Shown here in pieces: positions 1 through 10,025 of a stretch of 64,000 bases of DNA. The stretch spans positions 496,001-560,000 of the forward strand of contig JBEULC010000001.1 of NCBI GenBank assembly GCA_045504435.1. The letters are read 5' to 3'. The position numbers and the translations under genes are program-made. The notes under the pieces are model-generated. The model was not told where the DNA came from. It did not search any database and saw only the letters and a program-made list of their open reading frames with translations. The first letter of the stretch is position 1, and each line of letters starts with the position of its first letter. This DNA comes from JBEULC01 sp045504435. Its GTDB lineage: Bacteria; Pseudomonadota; Alphaproteobacteria; WRAU01; Hepatincolaceae.

Positions 1-1
1 A

Positions 2-154
2 GCTCCTCAAAAATTTAATAAATTATTACCCACTAACCTTGAAGTTTTTAGCTTGCTGCCATTTTACGCCGAACTTTCGCTTTTAGTAGGAGCTAAAGTC
101 AAACTCCCTATCAACGGCTTTACTTATAAAGATTTTATAAAAATTGATTATTAG
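2..154 (+). CDS. 3' end of an unidentified protein (partial)
   Basis: An open frame enters from the left edge and runs for 50 codons to a TAG at 152-154, followed at once by a second TAG. The translated tail is mixed hydrophobic and ends in KDFIKIDY. No family is recognised from this fragment and the start lies outside the window. The 268 bases between this gene and the next hold no further gene that I can see. Confidence 0.5.
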   Translation, partial: APQKFNKLLPTNLEVFSLLPFYAELSLLVGAKVKLPINGFTYKDFIKIDY

Positions 155-422
155 TAGATAAAAAAGAGAACAAATAAATAAAAGTTTTCTTTGGTTACAA
201 ATAATTTTATCGTATATTATTTTATAATATTTGTTATGATTATAAAATTAATTATCAAGAACTAATAAAAATAATGCGATTAGCTATATACTTCATGTAG
301 TACGTAGAAAGACATTTATATATATTGCTAGGGGCACATTTTTTAAATTCTTATCTTTTGCTAACAAAAACAAAAATTTGTTCTAGCAAACTAATTTACT
401 TACAATGAAAGGAAGTTTTTGA

Positions 423-875
423 GTGGCCTATGAAAATAAAGTATATATGTCCTGGGAAGAAGTCCATACACACACCAAAGCCTTATGTGATCTTATTCGT
501 CACAATAATAAAGAGTTTAAAGGTATAGTCTGTGTAACCCGGGGCGGACTAGTACCTTGTGCTATAGTAGCCTCTGAACTTAAAATTAAAAAAATTGAAA
601 CTTTTTCTATAACTTCTTATAGTAATTATGCTCAGGGTATTGATATAAAAACTCTAAGTGTTCCTTGTCAAGCTTTAATTGATGAAGGAGCAGGTTGGTT
701 GGTTATAGATGAATTATTAGATACAGGAAATACTGCTAAATATATTAAGCATAGGCTACCTAAGGCAAGTTTTTATTGTCTTTATAGTAAAATTTTAGAG
801 GACAGTTTTTTAGAAGGATATGTAAAATATTTTCCAAAAGAAACTTGGATATATTTACCTTGGGAAATTTCATAA
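423..875 (+). CDS. gpt: Xanthine (guanine) phosphoribosyltransferase, Gpt type
   Basis: This 150-residue cytoplasmic enzyme should transfer the phosphoribosyl group of PRPP to xanthine or guanine for purine salvage. Length and sequence follow E. coli Gpt (152 aa) throughout. The RGGLVP segment at residues 40-45 and the PRPP loop VIDELLDTGNTA at 94-105 are both present, and the C-terminal TWIYLPW matches the TWIEQPW of Gpt. The start is GTG, preceded about nine bases upstream by a good ribosome binding site (GAAAGGAAG, near 407-415). Salvage rather than synthesis of purines fits a host-associated bacterium. The enzyme family is secure; the preferred base (xanthine, guanine or hypoxanthine) is inferred from similarity to Gpt. 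Confidence 0.88.
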   Translation: MAYENKVYMSWEEVHTHTKALCDLIRHNNKEFKGIVCVTRGGLVPCAIVASELKIKKIETFSITSYSNYAQGIDIKTLSVPCQALIDEGAGWLVIDELLDTGNTAKYIKHRLPKASFYCLYSKILEDSFLEGYVKYFPKETWIYLPWEIS

Positions 876-945
876 TGTACGCTATATTGTTATTGTAGCC
901 GGAATAAACTAACAATCTAATATAAATAGATGGAAATTTACCATT

Positions 946-1329
946 ATGGCGATTATAACCTTATTGAGAAAATTACTATTTCTTAGTATCATATCAGTAG
1001 GGGTAATAATAATAATATATCTATTTTACCAGAGCATTATACGTGATACAATTACCACTAAGCAAGCAGGCTCGATTTGTAGTAAATTAATTTATGAAAA
1101 TATATCGCCCGCTTTTACTATTACTAAGGTTGAAGCAGGAAGGTTTTTTTCTTTAAATAAAATGAAAGTTTCTTTATATATAATTTTCGCTAATGGTAAA
1201 AAAACATCTTCAGATTGCATTTTTTATAAAAATTATACGCAAGGAATTATAACTCTAAAACAAGCCTTGTTGGTTGATCCTGATGGTAAATTAATTATAT
1301 TTGACAATATAAAAATTCAATATAATTAG
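946..1329 (+). CDS. Small single-span membrane protein, unknown function
   Basis: This 127-residue protein has one strongly hydrophobic N-terminal segment (about residues 8-29), preceded by a short basic stretch. That suggests an N-in membrane anchor or uncleaved signal with the rest outside the cytoplasm. Two cysteines in the exposed part, in SICSK and SSDCIF, could form a disulfide. A DsbA-like enzyme is encoded elsewhere in the window. No known family is recognised. It lies 70 bases after gpt on the same strand and may share its transcript. It is probably a real gene because of its length and hydrophobic pattern, but nothing indicates its role. Confidence 0.55.
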   Translation: MAIITLLRKLLFLSIISVGVIIIIYLFYQSIIRDTITTKQAGSICSKLIYENISPAFTITKVEAGRFFSLNKMKVSLYIIFANGKKTSSDCIFYKNYTQGIITLKQALLVDPDGKLIIFDNIKIQYN

Positions 1330-1513
1330 AATTTTAAAGGGGTATATAAGATAATTAATTTTTTTTATATATTGCTATATGATAATATTTTGCTAAGCGC
1401 AAGATAAGGATTGTATAGTTATATGTTGTAATTTTTATGTTGTCTTTTGCCTTTTTCTATAGTATACAATATGATTATATTCTATTTTGTTTTTAAGAAG
1501 AAAGAGATCCAAT

Positions 1514-4500
1514 ATGTCTTTGAAAATAAATTTTTTCCCTTTACATTTTATAGTAAGTTTACTCCTTTTAGTATCTGGCGTGATCATTTTCAATGATACA
1601 ATATACATTTGGATGTCCTCAAACATTTATATAAATTCCCTGATCCTAACTTTGTTTATAGTGTGTATTATGTGGATTTTGGGGGTATTATCTTATTACA
1701 GCAGAAGTACAAGAGTTTTAAATAAGTTGCTGGGTGTTGTAAATCCTGATGTAGTGTTGAACAACAAAAGATTATCCAATCCTAGAAAACAAGCCATGTA
1801 TGTTGCCTCTTCTATTGCAGGGACATTGATAGATAGTCCTATTGCTTCTAGAATTTTGGCTACATCTTTAAAAACAGGTAAATTAGATATTAGTAACAGC
1901 GAAGCTACCTTAATTGTAGATGCTGTAAAAGAAAATGGTGAAAGGGTGATTAATCCTTCTAGATTTTTAACTAGTTTGTTTACGATGCTAGGTTTATTAG
2001 GAACTTTCTTAGGACTATTGCAAACCATTGATGGGGTAGGTAGAGCTTTAGCCGCTCTTAGTAGCTCTGCTATAGTAGACGTATTAAGTTTTGTTAAATT
2101 GTTGGCTGACCCTTTACAAGGTATGGCAGTAGCCTTTAGTACTTCTTTATTTGGCTTAGTATGTGCCTTATTTGGTAATTATGGGAATTATGTAGCTTCG
2201 CAAAAATTGGCAATTTTATCTAATAAATTAAAGAATTTTTTAACTGCAAGTTCAGGGATTATGGCTTCAGAGCCTGATAAGATAGAAGCTAAAGATATTT
2301 TAATTTCTTTAGATGACTCCTTTAATAGATTATATACAGGTTTAGCAGATAAGTTAGACAGTGTTACGGATGGTATTATTGGCTTATCTAAAGCAGTCGT
2401 AAGAACTCAAGAAAGACAGGAAAAGATTTTAAAAGTTATTGTTGATAGCTTTGCTACTATGGAAGAAATGTGGGAAGCTATTCCAGAGATGGCTGAAACT
2501 TTGAAGAAAATTACTACTTTACCTGATGATATGCGGGTAGTTCTCAAAGAATCACGTGTAGATTTTTACTCTTACTTAGATAATAATTTCTTGCCTATAC
2601 TGGATAGAATATCTTTAGATATTGAAGAAGGTAATGAAATTAGTACAGATATTTTAGATTCCTCAGAAGATGTATATAATTCTTCACAAGATTCTTTAAG
2701 AGAAGTTAGTTCAATTTCAGGGATTTCTGCTAATATATTGAATGCTAATGCAGAGGCGGTAAATGTTTCTAAAAATGTATTTTCTGCAGTAGATGGTTCA
2801 GCAGGTATTCTTTCTGGAATATCCGCTTTAAATTTAGAATCAAATGTATTGAGTAAAGAATTAATCAACGTCAATTTAAATCACACCGCTGTAGCCAGAA
2901 GAATAGCAGATTTAGCTAATTATATTCTAGATAAAATACCAGGAGCAGAATATACTGATGTGGTTAATGCAATTTTAAATGAGCTTTCCAAGGGTAATAA
3001 TCTATCTACTTCCATAGCTAATGAATTAACCAATGCGAATGTGTTAGCTAGGGCCGCAGTAGGGGAATTAACGGCAATCAATGCTGCTTCTAATTTTACT
3101 GCAGGGAACGTAGATATAATCAAAAATTTAAATGATGAAATTAGAAATGAGTTAAGTGCAATTAGCAATATATCTAGTAATATTTTATCTATTATTCCTA
3201 ATTATACCCCAGAATTAAACGCTTTAGGTGAAATTATAGATAGTGGTAATCAGATTAAAACCATGATTGCGGGGGAATTATCTAAAATCTCTAATTTATC
3301 TTTTAATATTTTAAATAAACTCCCAGCTGGTGAAGAAACAGTGAATTTCTTTAATAATATGGGCAGAGAAATTTTAGTAGCGAATAATCTTTCTAATAAT
3401 CTTTTAACCGAGGTGCATGGTATTAGTTTGTTATCACAATCGCTACTTTCAGAGGTAATAAACGGTAATGGTTCAGCCAGTATGTTAATGGAAGAAGTAT
3501 CAAGATTATCAAATACCACTAACGCTATTTTAGAAAACAATAAGATGTCTAATGAAATAAGTGGAATGGTTAATAATAATGTGACATATATTGGAACAGT
3601 AGTACAGTCGCTATCTGAGGGACTTTTGGAAGCAAACGGAGTTTCAAGGGCTTTGCTCGATGCTCAAAATCAAAGTATCTTAGGCTCTAGAGAAATTAAT
3701 AATAATTTATTATCTCTATTAAATTCATTTGCTGAAGGCAATCAAATTTCTAATGAAATTTTAGCCTCTTTGGTAGGGGCTATGGATATTTCAAGTAGAA
3801 TAATGGATAGTTTGTCTAATATTTCAACCAATATAGTAGCTGAGATTACCAATGGGATTAATTCTTTATCAGGAGTATTAGCTAATAACACCTTTGAATA
3901 TATTGGGGTGGCTAGAGAGATTTTAGAGGTTTCAAATAATAGTTTAGTTCAATTAGATGCTTTAACCTCAAATTCTTACCTTAATTTAGAAGGAATAAGG
4001 TTGATTTCTAATTCATTAAATAGTCTTCCTACGGCTTTAGAAGGTATAACTACAAGCGTTAATAACTCTTTGGTGGGTATGGAAGATATTGGCTTTGCTA
4101 TTAGAAATGATGTAGTAATACTTAGAGATACTTTTCAAGAATTTGGAGTGAGATTTTTTGATATAGCTAGCATATTTCAAGAAAATGTAGCTTCTTTATC
4201 TAATGCAGCCTTTATTGCTAATAGTTTAGAGCAAAGAATAACTAGCTTAAACGATGCTTTAGCAAATTTAATGCCTATATTAAATAATGTTATTATATCA
4301 ACTGATAGAGGTTCTGATTCAATTGCTATGGTATTAGATACAATTATAGATTTAGGTAATAGAGCCGATATAGTAGACACATCTATCAATAATTTAAGTG
4401 ATACTATTGCTAATGAAACTTCTAGAGTATTTGAACAACTAACTAACTTAGGAAATATTGCCACTAATGCAGGAAATTCTATGATTAACTCCTTAGATAC

Positions 4501-5881
4501 TACCTTATCATTAGTTGAAGATATGAATTCTAGGGATGCCAATGTTCAGGCTAATATTTTAGAGCTAGTTAATGAATTTGGAGATTTAAAAGATACGTAT
4601 AGTTCGCAGATTGTTGCTATTACTGATCAATTATCCTTAAGTTTAGAAAGTATTTTAAATTCTTTTGACTCGATGTCACAAAATATTTTTGATGTAGGTA
4701 GATTGGTAGATAAGGTTGATAATTTTTTAGATAGATCAGAAGTTACTCAATCAGAAGCGTTTAATAGAGTAATTGATGAGTTATCAGCTATGAGGAATAT
4801 TCAAAGTCAATTTTCAAGCGCCTTAGAGGGGGAAGCAAAATTTGTCTTCTCTAATGTTTTTGATGGTATCAGAGAGTTTGCTGATAAGTTAAGTGATATT
4901 CAAGATTCCTTACGTAGTCAAACCATTAGATTAGAAAGCGTAGATGGTAGCTTGATTAATTTTTCAGAATATCGGGGGAATTTCTTAGATGATGTGGTAG
5001 TTCAATATAAAAGTTTACAGGATATGATTTCTGATTTAGTTTCTAATTTTCATTTAATTAGTAATAATTTAACCGATGTAACTTTTGAAATTTCAAAACA
5101 ATCAGATGCTATGGAAAAAAGTATCGATGTAGGCAATATGGTATCTAATAGTTTATTAGAATTATCTAGATCCAATGAATATTTGATAGAAACTTCTAAT
5201 ATGATTAAAAGCACAGCAGATACTTTCTTATCTTTCAATGAAACGTTGGACCGTCTAGATAAATTAGTAAATTCTCAAGAAAGTGTGTTTAAAAATTTAG
5301 CAGAAAATATTGATGATGATATTGTACAATTATCAAATATAATTGCAGATTTCGCGGATATGCTTTCTAAAAGGGATGATCTACCAGCCTTATATAGAGA
5401 AACCGCTAAACTAACTAGTGTAGTTAATGAATTTGTAACAAAATTTGATCAATCAATTGAGGCGGCTCTTTTATCTAATGGAGATGCTAACAAAGATTTA
5501 GCAAATTCTTTAGAAGGTTTATCGCAAGAAATTGTGGAAATTAGGAACTATTTTACTGAAAATCTTTCTAATACTTTGTTAGCAGAAATATCTAAATTCA
5601 ATGGTAATCAAAGCGCTATGATTAATAGTTTAGAAGAGATTATGCCCGCCCTTGAGAGAAATCTATCGACTTTTACCGATTCTGCTAATAATGGCGCGGG
5701 AAATCCAAGGGTTGTAGAGGCATTAACACAGATTAAAAATGAGTATGCTACTGGTAATGCTAGATTAAATGTTATCGCTAATGCAATGGATGCTTTGATT
5801 ACGGAGATGTTAAATTCTAGAGACGTTACTCAATCTATATTAGATATGGTATATAAATTTACTAATACTAAAGACGTTTAA
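1514..5881 (+). CDS. MotA/TolQ/ExbB (ZorA/SiiB-like) proton-channel protein with a giant helical tail
   Basis: The protein (1455 aa from ATG 1514) should be the inner-membrane channel subunit of a proton-driven motor. Hydrophobic spans lie near residues 8-27, 43-62, 150-172 and 203-225. The last two carry the hallmark of the MotA/TolQ/ExbB family, MLGLLGTFLGLLQTI and GMAVAFSTSLFGLVCAL, closest in style to ZorA. After about residue 260 it consists of roughly 1190 residues without membrane spans, rich in Ser, Asn, Ile and Leu, with irregular repeats such as ISNISSNIL and ISNEIL, consistent with a long helical or coiled-coil cytoplasmic tail. An in-frame TTG at 1487 would add nine residues; the ATG is preferred because the purine-rich AGAAGAAAGAG lies just upstream. 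The partner at 5967 and the T1SS genes beyond argue for an SPI-4 SiiB-like role rather than a flagellar stator. Confidence 0.82.
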   Translation: MSLKINFFPLHFIVSLLLLVSGVIIFNDTIYIWMSSNIYINSLILTLFIVCIMWILGVLSYYSRSTRVLNKLLGVVNPDVVLNNKRLSNPRKQAMYVASSIAGTLIDSPIASRILATSLKTGKLDISNSEATLIVDAVKENGERVINPSRFLTSLFTMLGLLGTFLGLLQTIDGVGRALAALSSSAIVDVLSFVKLLADPLQGMAVAFSTSLFGLVCALFGNYGNYVASQKLAILSNKLKNFLTASSGIMASEPDKIEAKDILISLDDSFNRLYTGLADKLDSVTDGIIGLSKAVVRTQERQEKILKVIVDSFATMEEMWEAIPEMAETLKKITTLPDDMRVVLKESRVDFYSYLDNNFLPILDRISLDIEEGNEISTDILDSSEDVYNSSQDSLREVSSISGISANILNANAEAVNVSKNVFSAVDGSAGILSGISALNLESNVLSKELINVNLNHTAVARRIADLANYILDKIPGAEYTDVVNAILNELSKGNNLSTSIANELTNANVLARAAVGELTAINAASNFTAGNVDIIKNLNDEIRNELSAISNISSNILSIIPNYTPELNALGEIIDSGNQIKTMIAGELSKISNLSFNILNKLPAGEETVNFFNNMGREILVANNLSNNLLTEVHGISLLSQSLLSEVINGNGSASMLMEEVSRLSNTTNAILENNKMSNEISGMVNNNVTYIGTVVQSLSEGLLEANGVSRALLDAQNQSILGSREINNNLLSLLNSFAEGNQISNEILASLVGAMDISSRIMDSLSNISTNIVAEITNGINSLSGVLANNTFEYIGVAREILEVSNNSLVQLDALTSNSYLNLEGIRLISNSLNSLPTALEGITTSVNNSLVGMEDIGFAIRNDVVILRDTFQEFGVRFFDIASIFQENVASLSNAAFIANSLEQRITSLNDALANLMPILNNVIISTDRGSDSIAMVLDTIIDLGNRADIVDTSINNLSDTIANETSRVFEQLTNLGNIATNAGNSMINSLDTTLSLVEDMNSRDANVQANILELVNEFGDLKDTYSSQIVAITDQLSLSLESILNSFDSMSQNIFDVGRLVDKVDNFLDRSEVTQSEAFNRVIDELSAMRNIQSQFSSALEGEAKFVFSNVFDGIREFADKLSDIQDSLRSQTIRLESVDGSLINFSEYRGNFLDDVVVQYKSLQDMISDLVSNFHLISNNLTDVTFEISKQSDAMEKSIDVGNMVSNSLLELSRSNEYLIETSNMIKSTADTFLSFNETLDRLDKLVNSQESVFKNLAENIDDDIVQLSNIIADFADMLSKRDDLPALYRETAKLTSVVNEFVTKFDQSIEAALLSNGDANKDLANSLEGLSQEIVEIRNYFTENLSNTLLAEISKFNGNQSAMINSLEEIMPALERNLSTFTDSANNGAGNPRVVEALTQIKNEYATGNARLNVIANAMDALITEMLNSRDVTQSILDMVYKFTNTKDV

Positions 5882-5966
5882 GGTTTGAATGTTTAATAAA
5901 ATTGCTTTTTTGGAATAAATAACTAAAATGAGTATAAGCGTAATAATAACAGTGTTAATAAAATAG

Positions 5967-7058
5967 ATGTCTTCAAATAAGCAAAACGATGCATCAGATC
6001 AGGCGTGGCCCTCTTTCGTAGATATTTTATCTTCTACGCTAGTTGTGATGTGCTTTGCTTTGCTAATTACTACTATGGTTTTAAGTATTACTAAGGTTAC
6101 TTCTTCATCTTCTAAAACTAATAATACCAATGAATCTAGCCCTTCTTCTATTAAAATTGAATCGGATATCTTAGGAGAATATAGAGCAGAATTTCAAAAA
6201 TTGGCAATTATAGCGAATCCAAGTTTAAGGAAGGAGATGGAAATTCAAAGTAGTCAGCCTATTTCTGATCAAGCTATGCAGCCGGTTTATATCCCTAGGG
6301 ATGCTACTCCAGTAGAGGATCCTCAGGAAATTAAAGAGCCAGGTGAGAGCACTAAGCAAGTTTTAGGAGATATTCCTAAAACTATAGATAGTAGATCAGT
6401 AGAAGTTATTAAAGAATTGATCATGGTGCAAAAAGATGTAATTGAGCAACAAAGAAAAGTAATTGAGCAAAAAAATCAAGAGGTTTTCCAAACTATAAGA
6501 GAATATCAAAGTCTTTTAGCTTTGGTTACTAAGGATAAGGAAGTTGAAGATATAAGACAGATCTCCAATCCAAAGCCGGATCAGGCATTATTTGCTGAAA
6601 TTAATGAAGATGGAGATAGATTAACAGGGCCTTCTAGTGTACCCAAAGGTAATAGTAATTATGCCCTTAGTCCTTCTAATGATCCTACTAAAACTTTAGA
6701 AATTTTGTCCTCAGGAGTGGGGGTAGTATTTAATTTTAATGATAATGCTCCATTTATTACAAAAGAAACTTATGATAGTGTAAGAGCAAGCTTACAGCAA
6801 AGAGTAGAAGACTTTAGAACAAAAGGAGTAACAATAGAATCTAAGCTTAGTGATTTTGCGTTATCAGGAGCAGAAGCACAAAGAATAGCCGTAGAAAGAT
6901 TATTAATATTCCGTTCTATTTTAATTGAAACTGGGGTTCCGCCTTCTTTAATTAGATTGAAAACCGTTGAAGATAATGGTCAAATACAAGCTGAAACAGG
7001 CGGCGATAATATTCAGGAAGAAAACTATGGGTGGATTAATGTTAAGAGAAATGATTAA
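5967..7058 (+). CDS. MotB/ZorB (SiiA)-like proton-channel partner
   Basis: This 363-residue protein has a short cytoplasmic N-terminus, one membrane span (about residues 17-43) and a periplasmic remainder. The segment WPSFVDILSSTLVVM places Asp19 at the start of the span, where MotB and ZorB carry the proton-binding aspartate. Residues 60-230 are hydrophilic and probably a linker, with a short charged helix near 150-190. The last 120 residues, including AQRIAVERLLIFRSIL and ending GWINVKRND, resemble a divergent OmpA/MotB peptidoglycan-binding fold; this part is weakly conserved. It starts 85 bases after the channel gene, with no strong ribosome binding site, and its 3' end overlaps the TolC-like gene by 20 bases. 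That suggests translational coupling of motor and secretion channel. Family is confident; peptidoglycan binding is inferred. Confidence 0.8.
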   Translation: MSSNKQNDASDQAWPSFVDILSSTLVVMCFALLITTMVLSITKVTSSSSKTNNTNESSPSSIKIESDILGEYRAEFQKLAIIANPSLRKEMEIQSSQPISDQAMQPVYIPRDATPVEDPQEIKEPGESTKQVLGDIPKTIDSRSVEVIKELIMVQKDVIEQQRKVIEQKNQEVFQTIREYQSLLALVTKDKEVEDIRQISNPKPDQALFAEINEDGDRLTGPSSVPKGNSNYALSPSNDPTKTLEILSSGVGVVFNFNDNAPFITKETYDSVRASLQQRVEDFRTKGVTIESKLSDFALSGAEAQRIAVERLLIFRSILIETGVPPSLIRLKTVEDNGQIQAETGGDNIQEENYGWINVKRND

Positions 7059-8415
7059 GAATTTTTTAAAAATATTTTCTATGATCTTAATAGTTATAAT
7101 TTATAGCTTTAATTCTAATGCCTTAACGATCTATGAAGTGATCGAAAAAGTTGTGAATAATAGCCCAGAATTAAGAATAATATTTGAGAGAAAAAATCAA
7201 GTAGTAGAAGACTTTAAAGAAAATCGTTCCACTTATTTACCGAAAATCTTTTTAGTATATAATAGAGAATATCAAAAAAATGATCCTATCACTAACTCTA
7301 TAAACAATAGTTGGGATGCTATAAATAGATTTCAGTTAATTTTAGAGCAAAGAATATTTGATATGGAGCAGATTTCAAAGGTTATGAAATCTGCTCAAAT
7401 CGTGCAATCTCAAGAATATCAGAATCAAAAGCTTTTAGAATCTTTAATACAGCTAGCTATTATTTCTTATTATGATGTGGTGCAATCAGAATACTTAGTG
7501 TCTATTTATAGAGAATATTTTAGACAAGTAAAAGATATTGAAAGGCTTACTACTAGTATGAGACAACAAGGGGATGCTACACTGGGTGATTTAAATTTAG
7601 TACAGTCACGCTTAGCTTCCGCCAATTCTGATTTGATATTAATGCAAGCTAATTTAGAAAAAGCAAGATTAAAGCTAGCTTATTTATTAAATTTAATCGA
7701 TCAAAATAAAATTGTTGAAACTCAAGCAATATTGCCGGAATTATCTAGTAAAGATTTTTATGACTTAGGCGATAAAATTATTAACTTTATTCCATTAACG
7801 CCAGAGGCATTGTTAAATCAAGTATTAGCTAGCAACATTGATATTTTAATCTTAAGGTCTAACCTTTGTGCTGCCGGTTATGATGTAGAGGTACAAAAAG
7901 CCAGATATTTACCTGTACTTAATTTAACTACGGAACTTAGAAGTGAAGAAAATAGAACTAATGTAGATTTTCAGCGCTATGCTAAAATTACGTTAGAAGC
8001 AAGATATATGATTTATGATGGTGGTAGTAGATCAGCGGGGGTTAAAAAATTCTCTAGCGCCTTAAAAGAGTTAGAATATCAATATGACATCTTAGTAAGA
8101 GATACCAGCGATCAATCGTATAGCTCTTTAAATCAGCTTAGAAGTTATGAACAACAAAGGGTTTCAATTTTAAAAGAAATAGAAGCTTCAGAAGAAGTTG
8201 ACAGAGTATATGCTATCCAATTCCAATTTGCTACTCGTAGCTTAAATGATAGGCTAGATAATTTAGAACGCATAGCTCAAGCAAGAAGAAAATTAGTGCA
8301 AATGGATTATTCTATATTAGTTTCTAGAATTCAAATTCTGATCACTATGGGTAGTTTTGTTAATTTCTTCGGCTTCCAAAATTACTTAGAAGTAAGCAAT
8401 TTAAAGCTTTGTTAA
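7039..8415 (+). CDS. TolC-family outer-membrane channel of a type I secretion system
   Basis: From ATG 7039 the product is 458 residues. A signal peptide is evident (hydrophobic residues about 10-24, probable cleavage after NSNA near residue 28). The mature part shows the duplicated TolC/LapE architecture: an alpha-barrel segment with QGDATLGDLNLVQSRLASA, the YLPVLNL strand start, the short YDGGSRSA motif of the second barrel half, and a final long helix ending near the C-terminus. Upstream in-frame starts exist within the preceding gene; ATG 7039 is chosen because it sits just before the signal peptide and has a purine-rich GGGTGG close by. ATG 7051 is a possible alternative. It should form the exit duct for the ABC/HlyD pair encoded at 26.5-30.0 kb. 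Confidence 0.85.
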   Translation: MLREMIKNFLKIFSMILIVIIYSFNSNALTIYEVIEKVVNNSPELRIIFERKNQVVEDFKENRSTYLPKIFLVYNREYQKNDPITNSINNSWDAINRFQLILEQRIFDMEQISKVMKSAQIVQSQEYQNQKLLESLIQLAIISYYDVVQSEYLVSIYREYFRQVKDIERLTTSMRQQGDATLGDLNLVQSRLASANSDLILMQANLEKARLKLAYLLNLIDQNKIVETQAILPELSSKDFYDLGDKIINFIPLTPEALLNQVLASNIDILILRSNLCAAGYDVEVQKARYLPVLNLTTELRSEENRTNVDFQRYAKITLEARYMIYDGGSRSAGVKKFSSALKELEYQYDILVRDTSDQSYSSLNQLRSYEQQRVSILKEIEASEEVDRVYAIQFQFATRSLNDRLDNLERIAQARRKLVQMDYSILVSRIQILITMGSFVNFFGFQNYLEVSNLKLC

Positions 8416-10025
8416 TAAATGTTAATAATTTAAGTAAAAATTCTATAGTTTTTAGGGGCTTAGATTAAAAATTAGCCTTAGACCCTCACCTAATTTTTAT
8501 AATATTAATACTTTCAAATAACCTTTAATTCTTCAAAATAACATTGCAACTTGCCGGCAATTTCAGCCTTTCAGAGAGTAGTTCTTATAAAATATTATAA
8601 AATAATTATAGGGGTTAGTAAGTTTAGTATAATAACCTGGACTTGTTTAAACTTCCTTTATTGCATAGATTTTTAAAACTGATAGCTCTAAAAAGAGCAA
8701 AAAGCTGATTATATACTATATGATAGGATTTCCTTTATATGGTAGTTAAAATTATAAATGGTGGGTATGCCTTTGGATAAAGTCTTTATTTAACTAATAA
8801 GGAGTAGTTAAATAACAAGATACATTAGGGGAATTAAAAAAATCACAATGGTTATTATTTAAAAAAAGTGCTTTTTTATTTTTAAAGTATATCTAAGATT
8901 TATATTAAAAAGAGTTTTATAAAAAATTTCTCATAAAACTAAATTAATTCTGGAGCAACACGTATATTAAAATTACTTTAAGACTAATAAAGGATTTTGC
9001 AATTTATTATCATATGAGAAGTAAATTAAATTTAATTTTTAATGAAACTTTTTAGGTAAGTAACCTTTCCCTGCTATCTCACAAGTCAAATAGTTTGATT
9101 AAGGTAAGTGCTTAATTGCTAAACGTCTTTAATAGATTAATTTAAATAAGTAATTATATTAATTACATAGTAGAGATTAAGGGTTATTAAGGAGGTAAGG
9201 ATGTTTAATACAATTAAATATTTAAGAGAAAAGTCAGGGCAAAGCTATAAAAAAAGCATAATTTCCTTAAAAAAGCTGCAGCATTTGTCATTTTACAAAT
9301 AAACTTAAATTTTTAACCTACTAAATTGTGCTCAATACCTTTACTTAAAGGGTTGCGGTTCCTAGGAGCTTTAGATGTATAAAAAAAGCAATCCTAATAA
9401 TTAAAAAAATTTAACAAAGAGTTTATTACACTACCTAAATATTAAATCCTAATAAAGTTGAGAAGATTAAGATTTTAATCACTATAATTTTAATATATTA
9501 AAACTTTAGAGTAATTGATATAAATTGCCCTATATCAAAGGGTATAATTAAAGCTAAAAAAATTAATTAAAAAATTACCTTTACGCTCTAAAGCCTTTTA
9601 AGATTATATAAGTAAAAGCCTAAGGTTAATAAAAAACCAAATATATATCACTAACTTTTCAGTTTTTTTAAAAATTTTTTTAAAAATTGATTATATCATA
9701 AAAACGTCACTGGATAAGATTGTTAAAAATAAAAAACGCGCAATATTATTTCAATTATAACGATAATAGTTCCTTATATTCATTTAAAGGTGTAATTCTA
9801 TATAATGTAATGCTATGGCTTATTATATATTAGGGAGTTTAAATAAATATTGATTGTATAAAAAATTGCTTTTCTTATTAAGCGATAAGGCTTGATGTAT
9901 AAGGAAGAGAAAAGGAAATAAAAAGAAAAATACACTGCAAATTTTATATAAATGATTATAAGGCATAGCAAAGAAAAATATTTAATAAAAAATAATATAA
10001 AGATTTATAAACAAAAAGGGGCAAA
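8416..10025. other. 1.6-kb non-coding stretch between the tolC-like and giant adhesin genes
   Basis: No convincing long reading frame exists on either strand. Just after the tolC-like gene, around 8453-8491, is an imperfect GC-containing inverted repeat (AGGGGCTTAGA against TTAGACCCT) that could be a weak terminator. A strong but isolated ribosome binding site at 9191-9196 precedes a 33-codon frame described separately. The last 120 bases are almost pure A/T and must contain the control region of the 12-kb gene, but I could not place a promoter with confidence. Confidence 0.5.
9201..9302 (+). CDS. 33-codon reading frame behind a perfect Shine-Dalgarno; doubtful
   Basis: GGAGGT at 9191-9196 sits four bases before an ATG that opens a 33-codon frame, MFNTIKYLREKSGQSYKKSI and onward. 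The peptide is basic (many Lys) and resembles nothing I know. The near-ideal ribosome binding site in an otherwise gene-free AT-rich stretch is striking. It may be a real small peptide, a leader peptide of the giant gene downstream, or the relic start of a deleted gene. I cannot distinguish these. Confidence 0.25.
   Translation: MFNTIKYLREKSGQSYKKSIISLKKLQHLSFYK

Noticed and set aside
6967..7038. A longer N-terminus for the TolC-like protein, starting inside the preceding gene.
   Set aside because: The extra 24 residues precede an evident signal peptide and would bury it, and the stretch codes for the partner protein in another frame.
1514..7058. A Zorya anti-phage system (ZorA/ZorB).
   Set aside because: The two proteins look ZorAB-like, but no ZorC, ZorD or ZorE gene follows. 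The next gene overlaps with the pair and encodes a TolC-like secretion duct, so a secretion role fits better.
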